From assembly GCA_905178155.1 (NCBI GenBank), contig CAJINV010000010.1, positions 3,244,587 through 3,308,586 on the forward strand: a stretch of DNA of 64,000 nucleotides, written 5' to 3'. Of this stretch, positions 40,701 through 52,946 are shown piece after piece. The position numbers and the translations under genes are program-made. The stretch is from Amoebophrya sp. A120. Lineage: Eukaryota > Sar > Dinophyceae > Syndiniales > Amoebophryaceae. Numbering within the stretch: the stretch's first letter is position 1; every line of letters begins with the position of its first letter. The notes beneath the pieces were generated by a model, which worked only from the letters and a program-made list of their open reading frames with translations, did not search any database and was not told the origin of the DNA.

Positions 40701-41359
40701 TGTGATCGGAAGTTAGCAACACAAATCCCATTCTTTCCAGAACGAGACATATTATTAACTTGCAATGCATAAAGCAGGACAGAGAATAGCACGACGGTCA
40801 TGGCTATGAACTGCAAAAGTGTCTGGGTCTGGAAGAGTGCCAGACTTGTCATGCAGGTTTTCCATGACCCATGAGGTCTGGTATGTGGGACATAGCATGA
40901 CAGATTCTGTGAGAGATCTATCATGCCTATCCTGCATGAGAAACAGCCTCTCGATTAGGTGGAAAGTGGACAGCTTTTGGTAATCACTTCACGGCGCAAC
41001 GCAGATTTTATACATGATTCAGATTTAGCATGACAAGTTGCCTTGTTCCAGACCCAGACACTTTTGCATTTGATAATCGCCGCCTGCGTCAAGTCTGTGT
41101 CTGTTCGCTGCGCGACAAAATCACACGCAGGCCGCGCCAGCTGCAACAACTTGTAAGCAGCCGACCACTTGGAGAACGATGAAGTAGTAGAAGCTGCCAG
41201 CTCTTGTTCTACTACACCCGCATCTTCAGATGTTGTTGATGTTGCAACGCATTGCGCCAGCAGTTTGCGGTGCCCTTGAAAACGAAAAAACCGAATGGCC
41301 AGGGTGAAAACGACGCACCCAAGGGACGCATTCGCCTGGAGCCGGAGAAAGAGGTTCAT
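37765..41359 (-). CDS. Membrane-anchored PDZ-domain protein, 457 aa (PDZ)
   Basis: Eleven exons: 41359-41076, 40804-40772, 40477-40324, 40113-39913, 39762-39428, 39318-39290, 39026-38959, 38733-38650, 38410-38345, 38079-38042, 37891-37765. Nine introns are introners; 39027-39289 is GT-AG. Joined length 1374 nt. The N-terminus may be an anchor (SLGCVVFTLAIRFF), and exon 2 adds AMTVVLFSVLL. Residues about 245-325 look like a PDZ domain: WGFRVDTGDKRDWIILAVD, PDSPAGRA, LAPGDLIFAINCQTA, then a helix and KLKLSIV. Downstream are LRRRFPQAQLVSRIPEGVEK and WSATLTGGRLGIEMAQNC, possibly another small beta domain. A PDZ domain usually binds C-terminal peptides and organises membrane complexes; the partner is unknown. 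Confidence 0.65.
37892..38041. mobile_element. Introner, family B
   Basis: Between exons 10 and 11 of PDZ, duplication GCCCG. Confidence 0.92.
38080..38344. mobile_element. Introner, family A
   Basis: Between exons 9 and 10 of PDZ, duplication AGGCC. Leaves a 38-nt exon on its left. Confidence 0.92.
38411..38649. mobile_element. Introner, family H
   Basis: Between exons 8 and 9 of PDZ, duplication GCGGA. Second H copy of the window. Confidence 0.9.
38734..38958. mobile_element. Introner, family G
   Basis: Between exons 7 and 8 of PDZ, duplication TTCTC. Confidence 0.9.
39319..39427. mobile_element. Introner, family K, shortest of all (109 bp)
   Basis: Between exons 5 and 6 of PDZ, duplication CACAA. 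Arms AAAACACCCATCCCCATCCA and AAAACACCCATCTCCATCCA; left end is CATCCAATC instead of TATCC. The only K copy. Confidence 0.88.
39763..39912. mobile_element. Introner, family B
   Basis: Between exons 4 and 5 of PDZ, duplication GGCAC. Confidence 0.92.
40114..40323. mobile_element. Introner, family G
   Basis: Between exons 3 and 4 of PDZ. Flanks AAGGG and GAGGG share four of five bases. Confidence 0.87.
40478..40771. mobile_element. Introner, family A
   Basis: Between exons 2 and 3 of PDZ. Flanks AAACA and AAGCA; TIRs mutated (GTCTGGGTCTGG against an altered right arm). Confidence 0.85.
40805..41075. mobile_element. Introner, family A
   Basis: Between exons 1 and 2 of PDZ. Flanks ATGGC and ATCGC share four of five bases. 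With the preceding A copy it leaves a 33-nt exon. Confidence 0.87.
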
Positions 41360-42593
41360 GTTGACAATGATGTGCTTTAGCTTTTATTGTTAGCGAAGAA
41401 AATGAAAATCATTAATATACTCACTCCGCCAGCGAACTTGAGCTACGCGAGGGAGAGATTCAAAGACCTTCTGGGTCGAGAAAATCAAACTACAAATGCA
41501 TCCGTAGTACTTGTCGTCCAGGACTATTAAAGGTAACTATGTATATGCATGGCTGTTCTCTCTCCATCCTATGGCAATGGTCATGTTGTCAAGTACAACC
41601 CTGTAAGGCAATGGCCTTGTTGTCAAGTTGTTGGAAACTGTACAGGCAGTGAAGTTGTGTCACAAGATGAACCCAGCAACTGCTACAACAAGTGAAGCTC
41701 ACCCGGGCCGGGGTCGCGAGGTCTTAGAGAATAAAGTGCACTCACTAGTGCTGAACTACTGCGAAGTTCTACCACAACTATCAATTTTCGCGTCTGCTAC
41801 CCGGGGTCGTGGAGCGACTTAAAGTAGAGGAACAAAAAACCAGCACCAGAGGACTTTTACTTCCTTAAGGCGAAGAAGTCCTCTTACACGCATATGTCCA
41901 TGAGGCTTTTTTTCTTATGCCGCAGTCGTATCTCGATCACTTTTCTGCAAGTTTTACGTTTATGAATGTTAATATACGTACAACTACAAACTCTTGATGT
42001 TCTTGTTCAAGTTCTTCAATATACATCAATCAGGGGGATATCTAAGGGAAAAATCGGAATACTTTTATTTGCCATGTTCAAATAGATACTATCACGTAGA
42101 AGGTGCTTGTTCCAGCAGACGAGAACTATTTGCTTGGCTAAAACTGAGGGGATAGAGTGGTAGAGGTTTTACGGTGATCGTGAGACTGAGAGTGATATAT
42201 CTGTATGTAAATGAAGAACTGTGCTGAGTGGTTCTGAAAAACTGCGCGAAGGGTGTCTTGCAGAAGCAGGAGAACTACGACTACAGACATTGCTTCTTAT
42301 AATTCTTGCATGAGCGAACAGAAAATCCGGTGCGTAAAACGATGGTTACTGGTGCAACGATTTGGGTTTATTACATTTATGCATGGAAAAATGGCAAGAG
42401 TTTGCTGCATTGGGCCTTAAAATAAGAAACATCATGGGAGGTTAGTGGTGAACTGAAACTGATGAAATTCGAAACTGATGAAACCCTAAATCTTCTTTTC
42501 GAAAAATTTCATCGAGACTATCTTACTTCGAGCCCCCCTTTTTTTCCTTGTTTTTTGCAGCTGATGTGATATAATCGTCATCTCGGGCTACTT
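41360..42593. other. Intergenic between PDZ and NSL
   Basis: 1.2 kb. ATGGCAATGGTCATGTTGTC and a close second copy near 41602 form a small direct repeat of about 37 bp. No gene, TIR pair or RNA recognised. Confidence 0.4.
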
Positions 42594-45500
42594 TCATACG
42601 ACCTTAGGGTGCGCCCTGTGCAGCAGAGGTTTGGTGTTTATCGACGGCGGCGCCTGGTCTTCGGGTTCGCCCAACGTGCCCGTTGAATTGGTTTCGTCTT
42701 GCACTGCAAGAAAGGAGCCCGAGGCGGGTTTGCGGTGGTGTCGACTGGGGGGAGGATCCAGGTTGTAGTCGAAACATTCGTCCAGGTGCCTGCGCAGTAG
42801 GCCAGGTTCATACACTCGCACCGGAAAACCAGCAAAAGTGGTCACTTCCGTTTTCGGAAAGTCTTGGTCCGCGACCACTCGTGTGTCCGCACCAATCCAG
42901 TGGTAGCAGAGGTCTGTGTCCACGTTATCCGGTGCAAAAGTATCGCACTCGTAGAAATTGCATTTATAAATCTCTTTTTCAAGGTAAATCAGCATTACAA
43001 ATTTAATTTGTAATGCTGGGCGAATTTGTAATGCAATTCATACTAGTACGATGCTGTTGCACTGCATACACGTCCATGTAGGCCAAAACGTCTAGCTGGG
43101 TGTAATACGGGCCCCCCCGGAGGATATGGAAGTGTCAGGATCCACCAAATCGACAGAGTTGAAATAATTTGTGATGCATAAACTCGATGCCACTTAGCCC
43201 TACAGTTTGTAGTCGGCGCATGACAAATTTTCCCCGTCCTGGAAGCGATTCTGTCATGCGGTTTAGGGCAAAAGAGCTGCCTTCTGTCGTGCTAGTCAGC
43301 ATTCCAACTTTTGACCACGACCCTTACCAGGACTGTGATCTGCCTCCCGTGCGTCCTCTGCAATAGAGTCACTTCTTGCGTCGCATTTTATGCATGGCAA
43401 ATCATTGCAACTTTGTCGATTTCGATCCTGACGCTTCCATAGAGGAGGCTCCGAGAGTACTCGGAACAGCAACCCGCCTCCTCGGCTTCCGTGGTATGCA
43501 TTGCAAAAGTATCGCACTTACTAGTATACTATAAATCGCATGACAAATTTTATCTGGAAGAAAATTGGAACTTGTAATGCAGATTTGGGTAGGAAACTAG
43601 ATTTGTCATGCATGCCTGCAATTCATACGAGTACGATACTTTTGCACAGGATACGTGGCCGCGAGAGTGGATTTTTCATTTTCTCCCGTGGTCTTGTGTC
43701 GCATGAAAAAGCGGGCGCCGTGCCACGGGTAGGCGATCTGAGTACCGTATTTGCCATCCCCCTCCCACCACTTTCGCCGATCTTCATGAGATGCGCTGAC
43801 GTCGAAAGGGCTGCTGCTGGGGCTGGTTAATGTAGTTCCTGCAGCGGCGTCACGGCCCGGCTGCTCGACACCAGCGGAGCGGCCGTGGTCCAGGTCGGAG
43901 GTTTCATCTTGTTCGCCAGAAGTGCTAGTACTTGCAGCAGGACGAGCTGAAACAGCATGAAGTTATGCACTGCAAAAGTATCGCACTCGTACTATACTTC
44001 TAATCGCATTCATGCATTACAAATCTCGATCTCAAGGCAAATCCGCATTACAACAAAGTTCATTTCTCATGCTGAAGAAATTTGTGATGCAAAAATTCAT
44101 ACCTCCAGGACAAGACTTTTGCAATGCATAGAAGTAGCCGATCCTCGGTTTGTTCATTTTCGCTTGTAGAAGTAGTTGCAGTTGTAGCTCCCCGAAGTAG
44201 TAGATCGACACGTTCCTCTCCACCCTGGTGTGCCGCGGCATTGTCATTGTCCCCGCACGACAGCGCTTCCTGCTCGCCTCCGTTCTTTGTGGAGGTTGAA
44301 CTTGGTGTGAACTTTTGCCACAATTCGTTGCCGATGACGAGAATGTAGGTCGCCCCCGTCTCCTCGAAAACCTGTTCCATGCTCTCGATCAAGTGTGTCT
44401 GATACACGATGGCGACCGTTTTCTCCTCACCCGGCGAGGACACTGCTGGTTCCGCGACTCCTACCCTGGTCGCATGATGAGGAGCATGTTCTTTATCCAG
44501 TTCTTCAGGCAGACGGGGGGACACAAGCGGAACGACCACCCACAAGCGGGTCGAGTTTTGCGGTTGCGCCACCGTGCCTGCAGTAGTGCCGAAAGGTTGC
44601 GCGATCCCGTGCTGCCAGGCGTAGTGGATGACGTTGCGCCAAAAGGAGTATCAAATGTAAAAATGTCTGGGTCTGGAAGCTTGCCAGAATTGTCAGGCAC
44701 ATTTTGCATGACTCCTGATGTCTGTGATGCATGCCCTAGCATCACAGATTTTGTGAGGGCTTCCTGATGCCTATACCGCACAACAAATGCTCTTTCCGTG
44801 TAGCAAAATTTGGACTCTCTTTGCTGCTCATGCAATACAGATTTTTTTAGAATCCAAAATCTGCATGACAAGTTGGATTCTTCCAGACCCAGACATTTTT
44901 ACAGTTGATAAGGAGGCTGGCGCGACCACGTCCACATCGTCGTCCCACGGGATGATCGACTGATGCCGCCAGTATCCCAACGCCGTTCCCGCGACGATGG
45001 AATAGGGCTGCGCCCCCGAGTCGTGATCCATGCCTTCAGCAGACGCGGAAGCGATTTTTCCGTCGTGCTGGTGGTCCTTGTGAGCAGGAGCATCAGGACG
45101 ACGATCATCAGCGTTCTCCGATTGTAGTTCTTCCTGTTGCTTCAGATTCTGATTTTTTCCCGAAGGTAGAACCTCTGTTGGGCCGCGAAAGATGTCCCGG
45201 TTCTCCGATACAAAGCGGTGAAAGTCCCGCAAAAGCTGCGTCAATTCCTCGTATTTGGACGCCACTTTATTGAGAGGAAAAATCCCCCCTCCCCATATCA
45301 AAGCGGAAATCTGTGATGCAGATTTGTTGTCACAAATCAGCTTTGTAACGCTACACGGGAAAAGATGCGGACTGTAGTGCTGGGTGGCGTGGGGGAGCCT
45401 TGCATCTTCAGCATGATAGGAGGCAGCTGAGAGTGGGAAACAGCATGACAATTTGCCTGCAAACGAGACCACGACTGCGGCTCTTGGCCTTCTAGCATGA

Positions 45501-48500
45501 CAACTCGATTTGGTGCCTCAAATCCTGCATCACAGATTTCCATTTCGATATGGGGAGGGGGGATTTTTCCGTTTGATACACTTCGTAGTTGCCTTCCCCG
45601 TAGAAAGCATCCAACTTTGGCTTCTCTGCGCGGAAGAAACTTGATGGCTCAGTTGTACTTGATGTGGGGCTTTTGAGGTTGGTGTCGGTGCTCTTCGGCG
45701 TAGTTGTAATTTTCCTCGTAGCTGCTGCTGCCAACATCTTCTGCCCCCGCCCTATCGGGGACCCCGAAACAGCTGCATCTTCTTGCTGACGTCTTCGGAA
45801 ATCTCCGGAGAGCCTCCAAAGAAAAGCGAGCCCTCCTGCGGAAATCAACGTAGACAGCAACAGCCCGCGCCAGCCAAAGGCAGTTGTAGATGATGTTCTT
45901 GCCGTTTGTTGTTCATGTGGGCCCCTCGCAGAATGGGAATTATCATTCCCCTGAGCTGCATTTCCATTTAATACAACTTCAATATCCTCTGCGTTCAGAA
46001 CGGAGTTCTGCTCTTCTGTCGGGTGGCTGTCAACATCAAGCTTCGGGGCCGGCATTTTTTTGCTCGTGGTCCCGTCGGCGGCGGGCTTCGACACTGTACT
46101 AATATCGGGCGTTGTAGTCATGTTTTCACCTCCCGTCGTGTCGGGGGTCCCGCCGCCTTCTTTTTCAGGATCATCATCTGCGTTACCCGACGATAAATTG
46201 AAGTCCATTGCGAACCAGGCGATGCCGCAAATCATAATTCCCGACAGCAAGATTTGCACCGTGGTCAGCGTTTGGCGGAAGACCAGGAAAGCAAAGGTTG
46301 CCAAGAACAGAAAGTTTACGTACCTATAGCACGCCTGGGCCACCACATTAGTTAGCTTCGAGAGTTCGGCCGTCGCCGATGTCACGGCAAATCCCAGCAG
46401 GCAGCAGAGCAAAATCAATTTCGGAAGCAGTCCTGCAATGTACTGTGAGGAAAGTGGACGACGAAAACTCAGGTCGTGGTCTTCTCCACCAAGTACATCA
46501 CCAGCAGCAGCGGCAGCCTCGACATCGTCGTTGGCGATAAATTCATCATCACCATCATGATGAAACAGCCCGTAGATCACCGGAGACACTTCGGTCTGCA
46601 CGAGGACATTACACCGACTCCCAAAAAGCGCGAAGGGCTTAATCCCCTCCAGCACCAGGGTGGCCAGAAATAAGCACGCAAATTGCACACTACACGTATG
46701 GAACTGCCAGGATCGAAATCGGCAAAATCGAAAGATTTGTGATGCATAAAATGTAGGGGACTGAAGGCCTGTATGGGGAAGCAGGCATATGAGACTGATT
46801 GCAAGCCTGTTTGGGGGTATGCAATGTGCTGCGAGAGTAGCATGACAGGGGCAGTCTTCTTTGCCCAAACAGCATGACAGACTGGATTTGGGTGCTCCCG
46901 AAATTTGTCATGCGCCACTTCGAAACTGAGGCTCCAACTGACATCGATTTTGTGCATCACAAATTTTTCGATTTTGTCAATTGCGATTCTGACACTTCCA
47001 TAACACGCAGCTGCCGAGTACTCCACGACGGCAATGGTGGTTTTTTTCTTGAAAAATATTTTCCGCGTGCTCTGTTCTTCCTGAAGATGGTCTACTTCGT
47101 TGGCATGTCGTTCGTTGCGTGGAAGTAGGCCGTCTTCATCGTAGTGGTCCTGGAGAATGTGCTGGTCTTCTTGCCGTAAAGTAGCCAGTTCTGGATCTGC
47201 TGGTGCGATTTGAGAAGTGCCGTCAGTCGAAGATGCCCCTGCAGTCAATATTTGCGGCCTTTGCGATTGCGGCTTCTTTTTTTTAGCAAGGGTAACTACA
47301 AGGGATTCCAGTGAGGCTGGCAAAAACTTTTCCTCGTGGAGACAGTACTGCCGGGCGGCATCTTTCAGGCTCGAGAAGAGTAACGCGATATCAAATGCAA
47401 AAATGTCTGGGTCTGGAAACTTGTGATGCTGGGTGGCGTATCGTGAGGAGGCCACATGTGCTGGCTCAGCATGACAAGTTTCTGAGCTTCTATGTGTTGC
47501 CGATTCGGCATGACAAACTGCGTTTCTGCATGATAGAAAAAATGGAGCTCTTGGGTAACGTGCATGACAGATTTAAGAGTCATGCCAGACAAGCATGACA
47601 AACATGCATTCTTCCAGACCCAGACATATTTGCAATCCATACGCGAGGCCGCAGCACAAAATTCCGAGAAGCACGTCTTCCCGATGCGTCCTAGTTGAAG
47701 TTGATGCTCCTCCATCTACCCCAGAATCTTCATCTTGCGCCGACGAGTCGTTGTGGGACGCGAGGAAACAGGCCGAGCCGACCGCGCCGAACAAGACAAG
47801 CCCCAACTGCATGCACACCCGTGCGGGACTCCTCATGGCGTGCCAAGGAAAAAGGTACGCCCCGCTGTTGCTGTTCGCGTTATTTTTTGTACCGCCATTT
47901 CTTTGTTCTGCAGCATTTTGATTTTCGTCGTCGTGCTTTGCCGACTTCTTATTTCCGTAGTTCAGCGAGTCCAACAGAAAGAAAACAATCACATCGGAGA
48001 GGAGCAAGTTTTTCATGAGAACGCCGTAACTCGTCGGCGGTAGCAAATTCAAGGCCATGTTCGACAGGGCAATATTGGTCGCGCCAAACACGCCCGCGAC
48101 GTAAATCAGGGCACGGTAATTCAGATGAACGACAACCACGTCGTCTCTGTCCAGCACTTGTGCTCCCTGGTCAACATTTGTTCCGCTGCAGCGAACAGCA
48201 TCCTCGCCTCCTGCCCCTGCTGCGAGGAGTAAATGCTCACTCTTCGTAATCTGGTTGCCCGTTCTTCCGTCGGTCTTTTCATCTTGGCAAGAAGTAGTAC
48301 CTCCAGAAGCGCCGTCCCGCGTTTGTGCTGAAGGACACTCCTGGGGGAAATAAAACGGTAGGGTCTTCGGACCACCGCTCGATTGTTTCATCAGTTGCGC
48401 GCACTTTTTGTTGTTTTCACTGCGCGATGAAAGCAAAGACTGGCGCGGCTCAGGTGGAGCTGCATTGACGGCGCCACGACTGCTGGATTGGGCTTGTTTC

Positions 48501-49225
48501 GCGTAGCCGCCACTCTGCCCACCGCCCCGAGCAGTAGTTGAGTCGTTTTTAGAAGTACTGTTAAACCCCTCGTCGTCATCGGCGGCACTACTTGTTCCGC
48601 TTCCCGCAGTAGTAGAGGAATAGTTGGCGCGGTGGTCCACATAATTGTCAACATCTCGTGGTCGCCCCTGTTCATCTTGTTGTTGCCTGCTCCAAGAGAA
48701 CAATAAATCGGTGTCGCTTCTCGGCTCGTCTTCTTGCTGTGCTTCTTCTGTTTCTCCGATATGATCTTCGAGTAAATGCTGGCTGTCGACGGCGGTCCTC
48801 AAAAGCTGAATTCTATTTTTTCCCCGATGCGACGTCGTCTCGGACGCTGGTCGTGAAGACGCAAGTTTAGAATTCCCATCTGTCCCCGGAACAAAAATCA
48901 CCTGGTCCGATACGACCGATTTTTCCCCGTCGGCTCTGCTTAATACCTTGCCCGGCGAGTTCTTAGTCTTCGACGACTGCTGTCCCTCTTCAACATCCTT
49001 ATGTGTTTCATCCTGGTGCCCTTTATTGACATCACCAGCAGCAGAACAGAAAAACGTTGTGCAGCATAGCACCACGACGCCCAGGAAACTATTACATGCC
49101 GAGACAAAGAGCGGGTAAGGGAAGTGGAGATGAACGAAAATGAACTTCATCGAAAGCAGCAGCGCGGCGTACGCTATGCCTTGCGCTATTACCGCAAAAA
49201 GGATCTTCGCGGCCTCCGACCTCAT
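42594..49225 (-). CDS. Nucleotide-sugar-transporter-like protein fused to a LicD/fukutin domain, 1557 aa (NSL)
   Basis: Exons 49225-47642, 47388-47003, 46696-45579, 45267-44911, 44648-44131, 43963-43654, 43494-43442, 43124-43069, 42925-42594; 4674 nt joined. The first about 860 residues hold transporter-type membrane segments: IAQGIAYAALLLSMKFIFV, LIYVAGVFGATNIALSNMAL, PTSYGVLMKNLLLSDVIVFF, LGLVLFGAVGSACFLAS, LLPKLILLCCLLGFAVTSAT, ACYRYVNFLFLATFAFLVF, ILLSGIMICGIAWFAMDF, as in nucleotide-sugar or triose-phosphate translocators, with long Ser/Gly-rich loops. From about residue 1030 comes a LicD-type nucleotidyltransferase fold: VAGTALGYWRHQSIIPWDDD with DVDVV (metal-binding Asp residues), later TQLDVLAYMDVDTDLCYHW and a fukutin-like end (FAGFPVRVYEPGLLRRHLDE). 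LicD proteins move phosphocholine or sugar-phosphates onto glycans, usually in the Golgi. One gene for both is unusual; two genes wrongly joined is the alternative, though the frame is continuous. Confidence 0.7.
42926..43068. mobile_element. Introner, family B
   Basis: Between exons 8 and 9 of NSL, duplication CACGT. Confidence 0.92.
43125..43441. mobile_element. Introner, family E
   Basis: Between exons 7 and 8 of NSL, duplication GAGGA. Confidence 0.92.
43495..43653. mobile_element. Introner, family B
   Basis: Between exons 6 and 7 of NSL, duplication CGTGG. Confidence 0.92.
43964..44130. mobile_element. Introner, family B
   Basis: Between exons 5 and 6 of NSL, duplication GAAGT. The right arm is diverged (GGACAAGACTTTTGCAATGC). 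Confidence 0.9.
44649..44910. mobile_element. Introner, family A
   Basis: Between exons 4 and 5 of NSL, duplication AGGAG. Interrupts the LicD fold right after the DDDVDVV motif. Confidence 0.93.
45268..45578. mobile_element. Introner, family F
   Basis: Between exons 3 and 4 of NSL, duplication CACTT. Sits between the transporter part and the LicD part. Confidence 0.92.
46697..47002. mobile_element. Introner, family E
   Basis: Between exons 2 and 3 of NSL, duplication ACACG. Confidence 0.92.
47389..47641. mobile_element. Introner, family A
   Basis: Between exons 1 and 2 of NSL, duplication CGCGA. Close relative of the A copies at 15850 and 57450. Confidence 0.93.
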
Positions 49226-49343
49226 TTTTTTTTTGCCTCCTGCTGTATACAGTTATTAATGGTGCCGTCAAGCTCTACCTTCTTTAGAAATGAAAATGAC
49301 AGAAAGAGTTTTTTACACTTACATGATAGAGAAGAAATAGAAC
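49226..49343. other. Short upstream flank of NSL
   Basis: About 120 bases between the NSL start and the first 37-bp direct repeat. A promoter is expected here but none is recognisable. Confidence 0.35.
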
Positions 49344-51056
49344 CGCGAATCCAATCGAATTTGGGACGAGATCACTTACCAGCAGCAGGGAACGACCCAC
49401 TCCACCACCACCAGGCCAACAGGCAAGACCCCCCAGAACCCCACCGCAGGTGGTTGAATGGGGGGAGAGGAGCGCCAGCCCAGCCCCACTTGCCCCAGAG
49501 CCACCACTCCGGAGCAATCCATCGCCCGCACGGAAGGCGAGCTCCATGAAACCGCGGAAAAGATCATGACATCCGGAACCGGCAATGTAGCGATGACACC
49601 AATTCCGCCATAGTAAACACAGCAACGCCTCAAAGCCCGCAAATCTCGAAACGTAGCTGCCCTGGGCACAAACCGCCCCGGCGCCTGCAGAGGTCATCGT
49701 GACACAAGTCCAAAAGCGTCCGAGCGCCAGCCAGCAAACGCGAGAAACATCTTCGAGAACGTCCCTGCCCGCGGGGTGGGACTGCCCCGTGTAACGGACA
49801 AAAGGTAGAAGCTGTTGCAACTGGACGCAGAGGCGCAAAAACTGAAAGAACAGTGGGCCATCCCCGGTAGTGCGTCCCCAGCGAGTCAAGCCAACCAGTA
49901 ACCCAAAGGAGCCCTCAACAAGGGCGCTACTTACTCCCCGATACTGACAAACAACAGGAGACCGAGCAAGAACAGCCGCCCCTTCGCGGCCCCTTTCCGC
50001 CTCCACGGGCACCTAAGTCTCACTAGAGGCACTAGACCTAACAATGCCTGCCGTGTCTAGCGGCAAGCAAAGCCACCCCCAAGGAGCGCGTGGCGAACGA
50101 TAGCGCTATCGTAGCCCCCAGGGCATACTACCGGCTAGCGCGCGAGCCCCTTACCGCCGGTAAGGATCCGTGCGCCTACGATTGTATCGACGCGACAACG
50201 AGAGCACCCCGTGTCCATAGAGACTCCCTGTCATAGACGAATCCAATCGAATTTGGGAGATCACTTAAGTGCAAATAGCATTTTTTTTGTCAGCTCACAC
50301 TTTGGGGGGGTATTTCTTTTTCTTTTGTCCGGGAGTCAACTACCCGGAAATCAACAGAAGTAAAGCGTCACTTCATCTTTTCCACGGGAAACATGATAGC
50401 TCGGCTCTCAAAAGGCCTTCATAGCAAGACACGAAACAGGCGGCAGCGCCTTCGTGCTGTGCGTTGTCGCTCAGATGGCCCGGCAATGTTGAATAGGCCC
50501 GCGCTTCGAGAAGTGGCTGGGCCACCTCCGGGACCGGGGCTCCTTTCGGTAGCCTATGCCGACCCCCTAATCCGCATTGGAAACTTCGGGTACCCTTTCG
50601 GTAGCCTATGCCGTGCCCCAAAATGGTAGCCCAGAGGCAGCCCAAGCGGACCCCCTTACCCCCCCCCTTCGGCACCCCCCCGGAAGCACTTGACTGCTGG
50701 CGCGTCCGCATTCTCAATATCTGGCCGTAGAGGGAAGATGCGAAGATGTCTGGGCGCGTACGGAATTGGATGCCGGAGAGGGGGCGCGGCTTCCCGCGCC
50801 GGGGGGCCGCAGGCCTATGCAACTTCAGCAAAATGCTGCGGCTCTATTGGAAAAAGGGGAAGGCCGGATGGCGGACCGTGACAACGAAGAGCGGCGCCAG
50901 CATCTAAATGGCCAACAGGAAAAAAAGCAGTAGCGACGCCCCCAATAGCCATGATTTTTTTGCCCCGCCAAAAAGTGCGCTTGCAAAAATGATGCTATTT
51001 GCCGATTTTTCCGCCCTAAGCGAATCCAATCGAATTTGGGAGATCACTTAAGTGCA
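49344..51056. repeat. GC-rich modules between 37-bp direct repeats
   Basis: The word GAATCCAATCGAATTTGGGA followed by GATCACTTA occurs at 49346-49379, 50239-50275 and 51021-51056. The second and third copies agree also in AAGTGCAA; the first has a three-base insert. Between them are two unlike GC-rich blocks of about 0.86 and 0.74 kb, with small palindromes such as GATAGCGCTATC and CCTTACCGCCGGTAAGG near 50100-50160 and a repeated CCTTTCGGTAGCCTATGCCG at 50544 and 50596. Minus frames of 242 and 152 aa here look like chance frames of GC-rich DNA. Could be stacked insertions at one target or a tandem array. Confidence 0.7.
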
Positions 51057-52946
51057 ATGCCTTAATATTGGGACTAAGTCGCAGATTTCGTGGCAGTCAT
51101 ACGAAATTCAACTTGATGTACTGAAGATGATACTTCTAAGTGAAATAAGCAGGAGCCTCGTTGTCGTTCTTCTCGCGCATCAATGAGAAAAGACGGACAC
51201 GTCGCACTGCAACGTTTAATATATGCGGAAAACAAGTAGCGTTATCAATGCCGGGGTGTGGCGTTGGGTCCTTTCTGTTTTTATGAAAGATGCGCATGTA
51301 GTTCATCCTGCGACAAGTAACGTCAAGCTGTCACACAGTTGTACAACCCTTGATGCTGTTGTTCCTGAGTAGAGAAACGACGACGACCAGCAAAGCTGCA
51401 CGATTTCTTGACCAGGAACGGAACCAAGCAACCTAGAACGATACCGACAGCTTCAGCTGCGTCTTCAACCGACAGATTCAACGAGGTACAACGGACTTGT
51501 ACGAGCGAAACCAAAAAGTAAAATAGGACGAGAACGAGGACTACGAGGACTACTCCATCACCATCTTCTGTGCTCCAGCAAGCACACCGACAGATTTGCA
51601 TTTGGAATTTTTCCACGACCGTGTCATATCTGCATTTCCTGTTTATTTCTGTAAAGTACAAAGGAGCACGTGGAATCACCATCACGTCCACCAATTCTCT
51701 AAAGAATTGTACGAGGAGACATTTCTTTTCCCTAGACCTAGTTCACCTGCACGAATCACGTCACGAAGGAAGTCGAATCTTCCTGTTCTTCACGGGACGA
51801 TGAGGCGTCAACAAATGGTCTTCTTGAATAATATTCTATAGTAGTTTTATTACGTAGAACTACAGAGCCACCGTGCTGCCGGGGCTTGATGCGACGTCCA
51901 AAAAAACAACGAATGTTGCTGTTACTGCAGCACTTCGACCCCCGCCAGCTTGGCCATCGGGTCTCGCTTTGTCGATGACTCAAGAAGAAAAAACGACCTT
52001 CACGAAAATGCTTGGGTTCTTCGTCCACGAGCGTTAGTTTTTGTTTTTTTGGGGTAAAACACAAATGGAAATGACCGATACGATAAACAGCCACTTATTC
52101 TAGCGTGGAGCTGGAATGGAGAATGAAGCAATCTTGTAGTTTTGGGGTGGAGATGAAGCATCTTGTTTTGTGCTACTGCGTATATATTGAAATTGATGAT
52201 AGATGATGTTAGAAAAAAAGAAAAAACAAAGACCCAACAACACAGACGATGGGGTTAGTTTGTCGAAGTAGATCGCTGCGTAAAGCAGGTAAATAAAAAA
52301 ATAAAAGAGTAGCACTACTATAAATAATACACGTAAATGAATAAAGATGCTTCGGAAGAGGGGGGGGGGGAAGCATAGATGAAGGGCGCAACGATTCTCC
52401 TTAGCAACACCCGGGTCTTGCGTCGTCCTCAGCGCACGCTCGGATCTGCTCAGTCGTCTATCCTACGGGAAAGTAGTACACGCATTGCCCCATACTGAAC
52501 CTGAATCCTTCGGTATATAGATATACAAAAAAAGTAGGGGTCGGCTGTTCATCAGCATGAGAAATTCAATGACGTCTTTGTCATGGCCGTATCAAGCATA
52601 GGCAGCAGCGCATTACCAGTTGTTGCATTTTGTTTTTGCATGACAAAAAAGGTGCCCCTGCGCTATCAAGTTATGATTTTTCTGCTCGTTGTATACCATA
52701 AAATCAAAATGTGTGTAAGTGTACTCATCAGTAGGATATCGTCAGCTGGCCACTGATCACTACTTCCGGATCGTCCCCATTACCGTGGTATGGAATGCAA
52801 ACGTGCCCAGGTCGCTAGAAGTGGTGCGCACTCTTGATGCGTCGTGTGAATCACGCATAGTACCATCTGTCTTGCATGACAACCACAGAGACAGAGAGCA
52901 TGCTGATAAAGCTGCATGACAAATATCAGCCCTTATCCCGACTCAG
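51057..52946. other. Intergenic, no gene seen
   Basis: 1.9 kb, AT-rich. The introner word CATGACAAA appears at 52640 and 52915 (GCATGACAAATATC) without TIRs, perhaps eroded copies. A run of G at 52364 follows a CT-rich stretch. No frame over 123 aa and none with features. Confidence 0.4.

Noticed and set aside
49284-50012. 242-aa minus-strand open frame
   Set aside because: Lies over a GC-rich block and both its direct repeats; composition and lack of motifs fit a chance frame.
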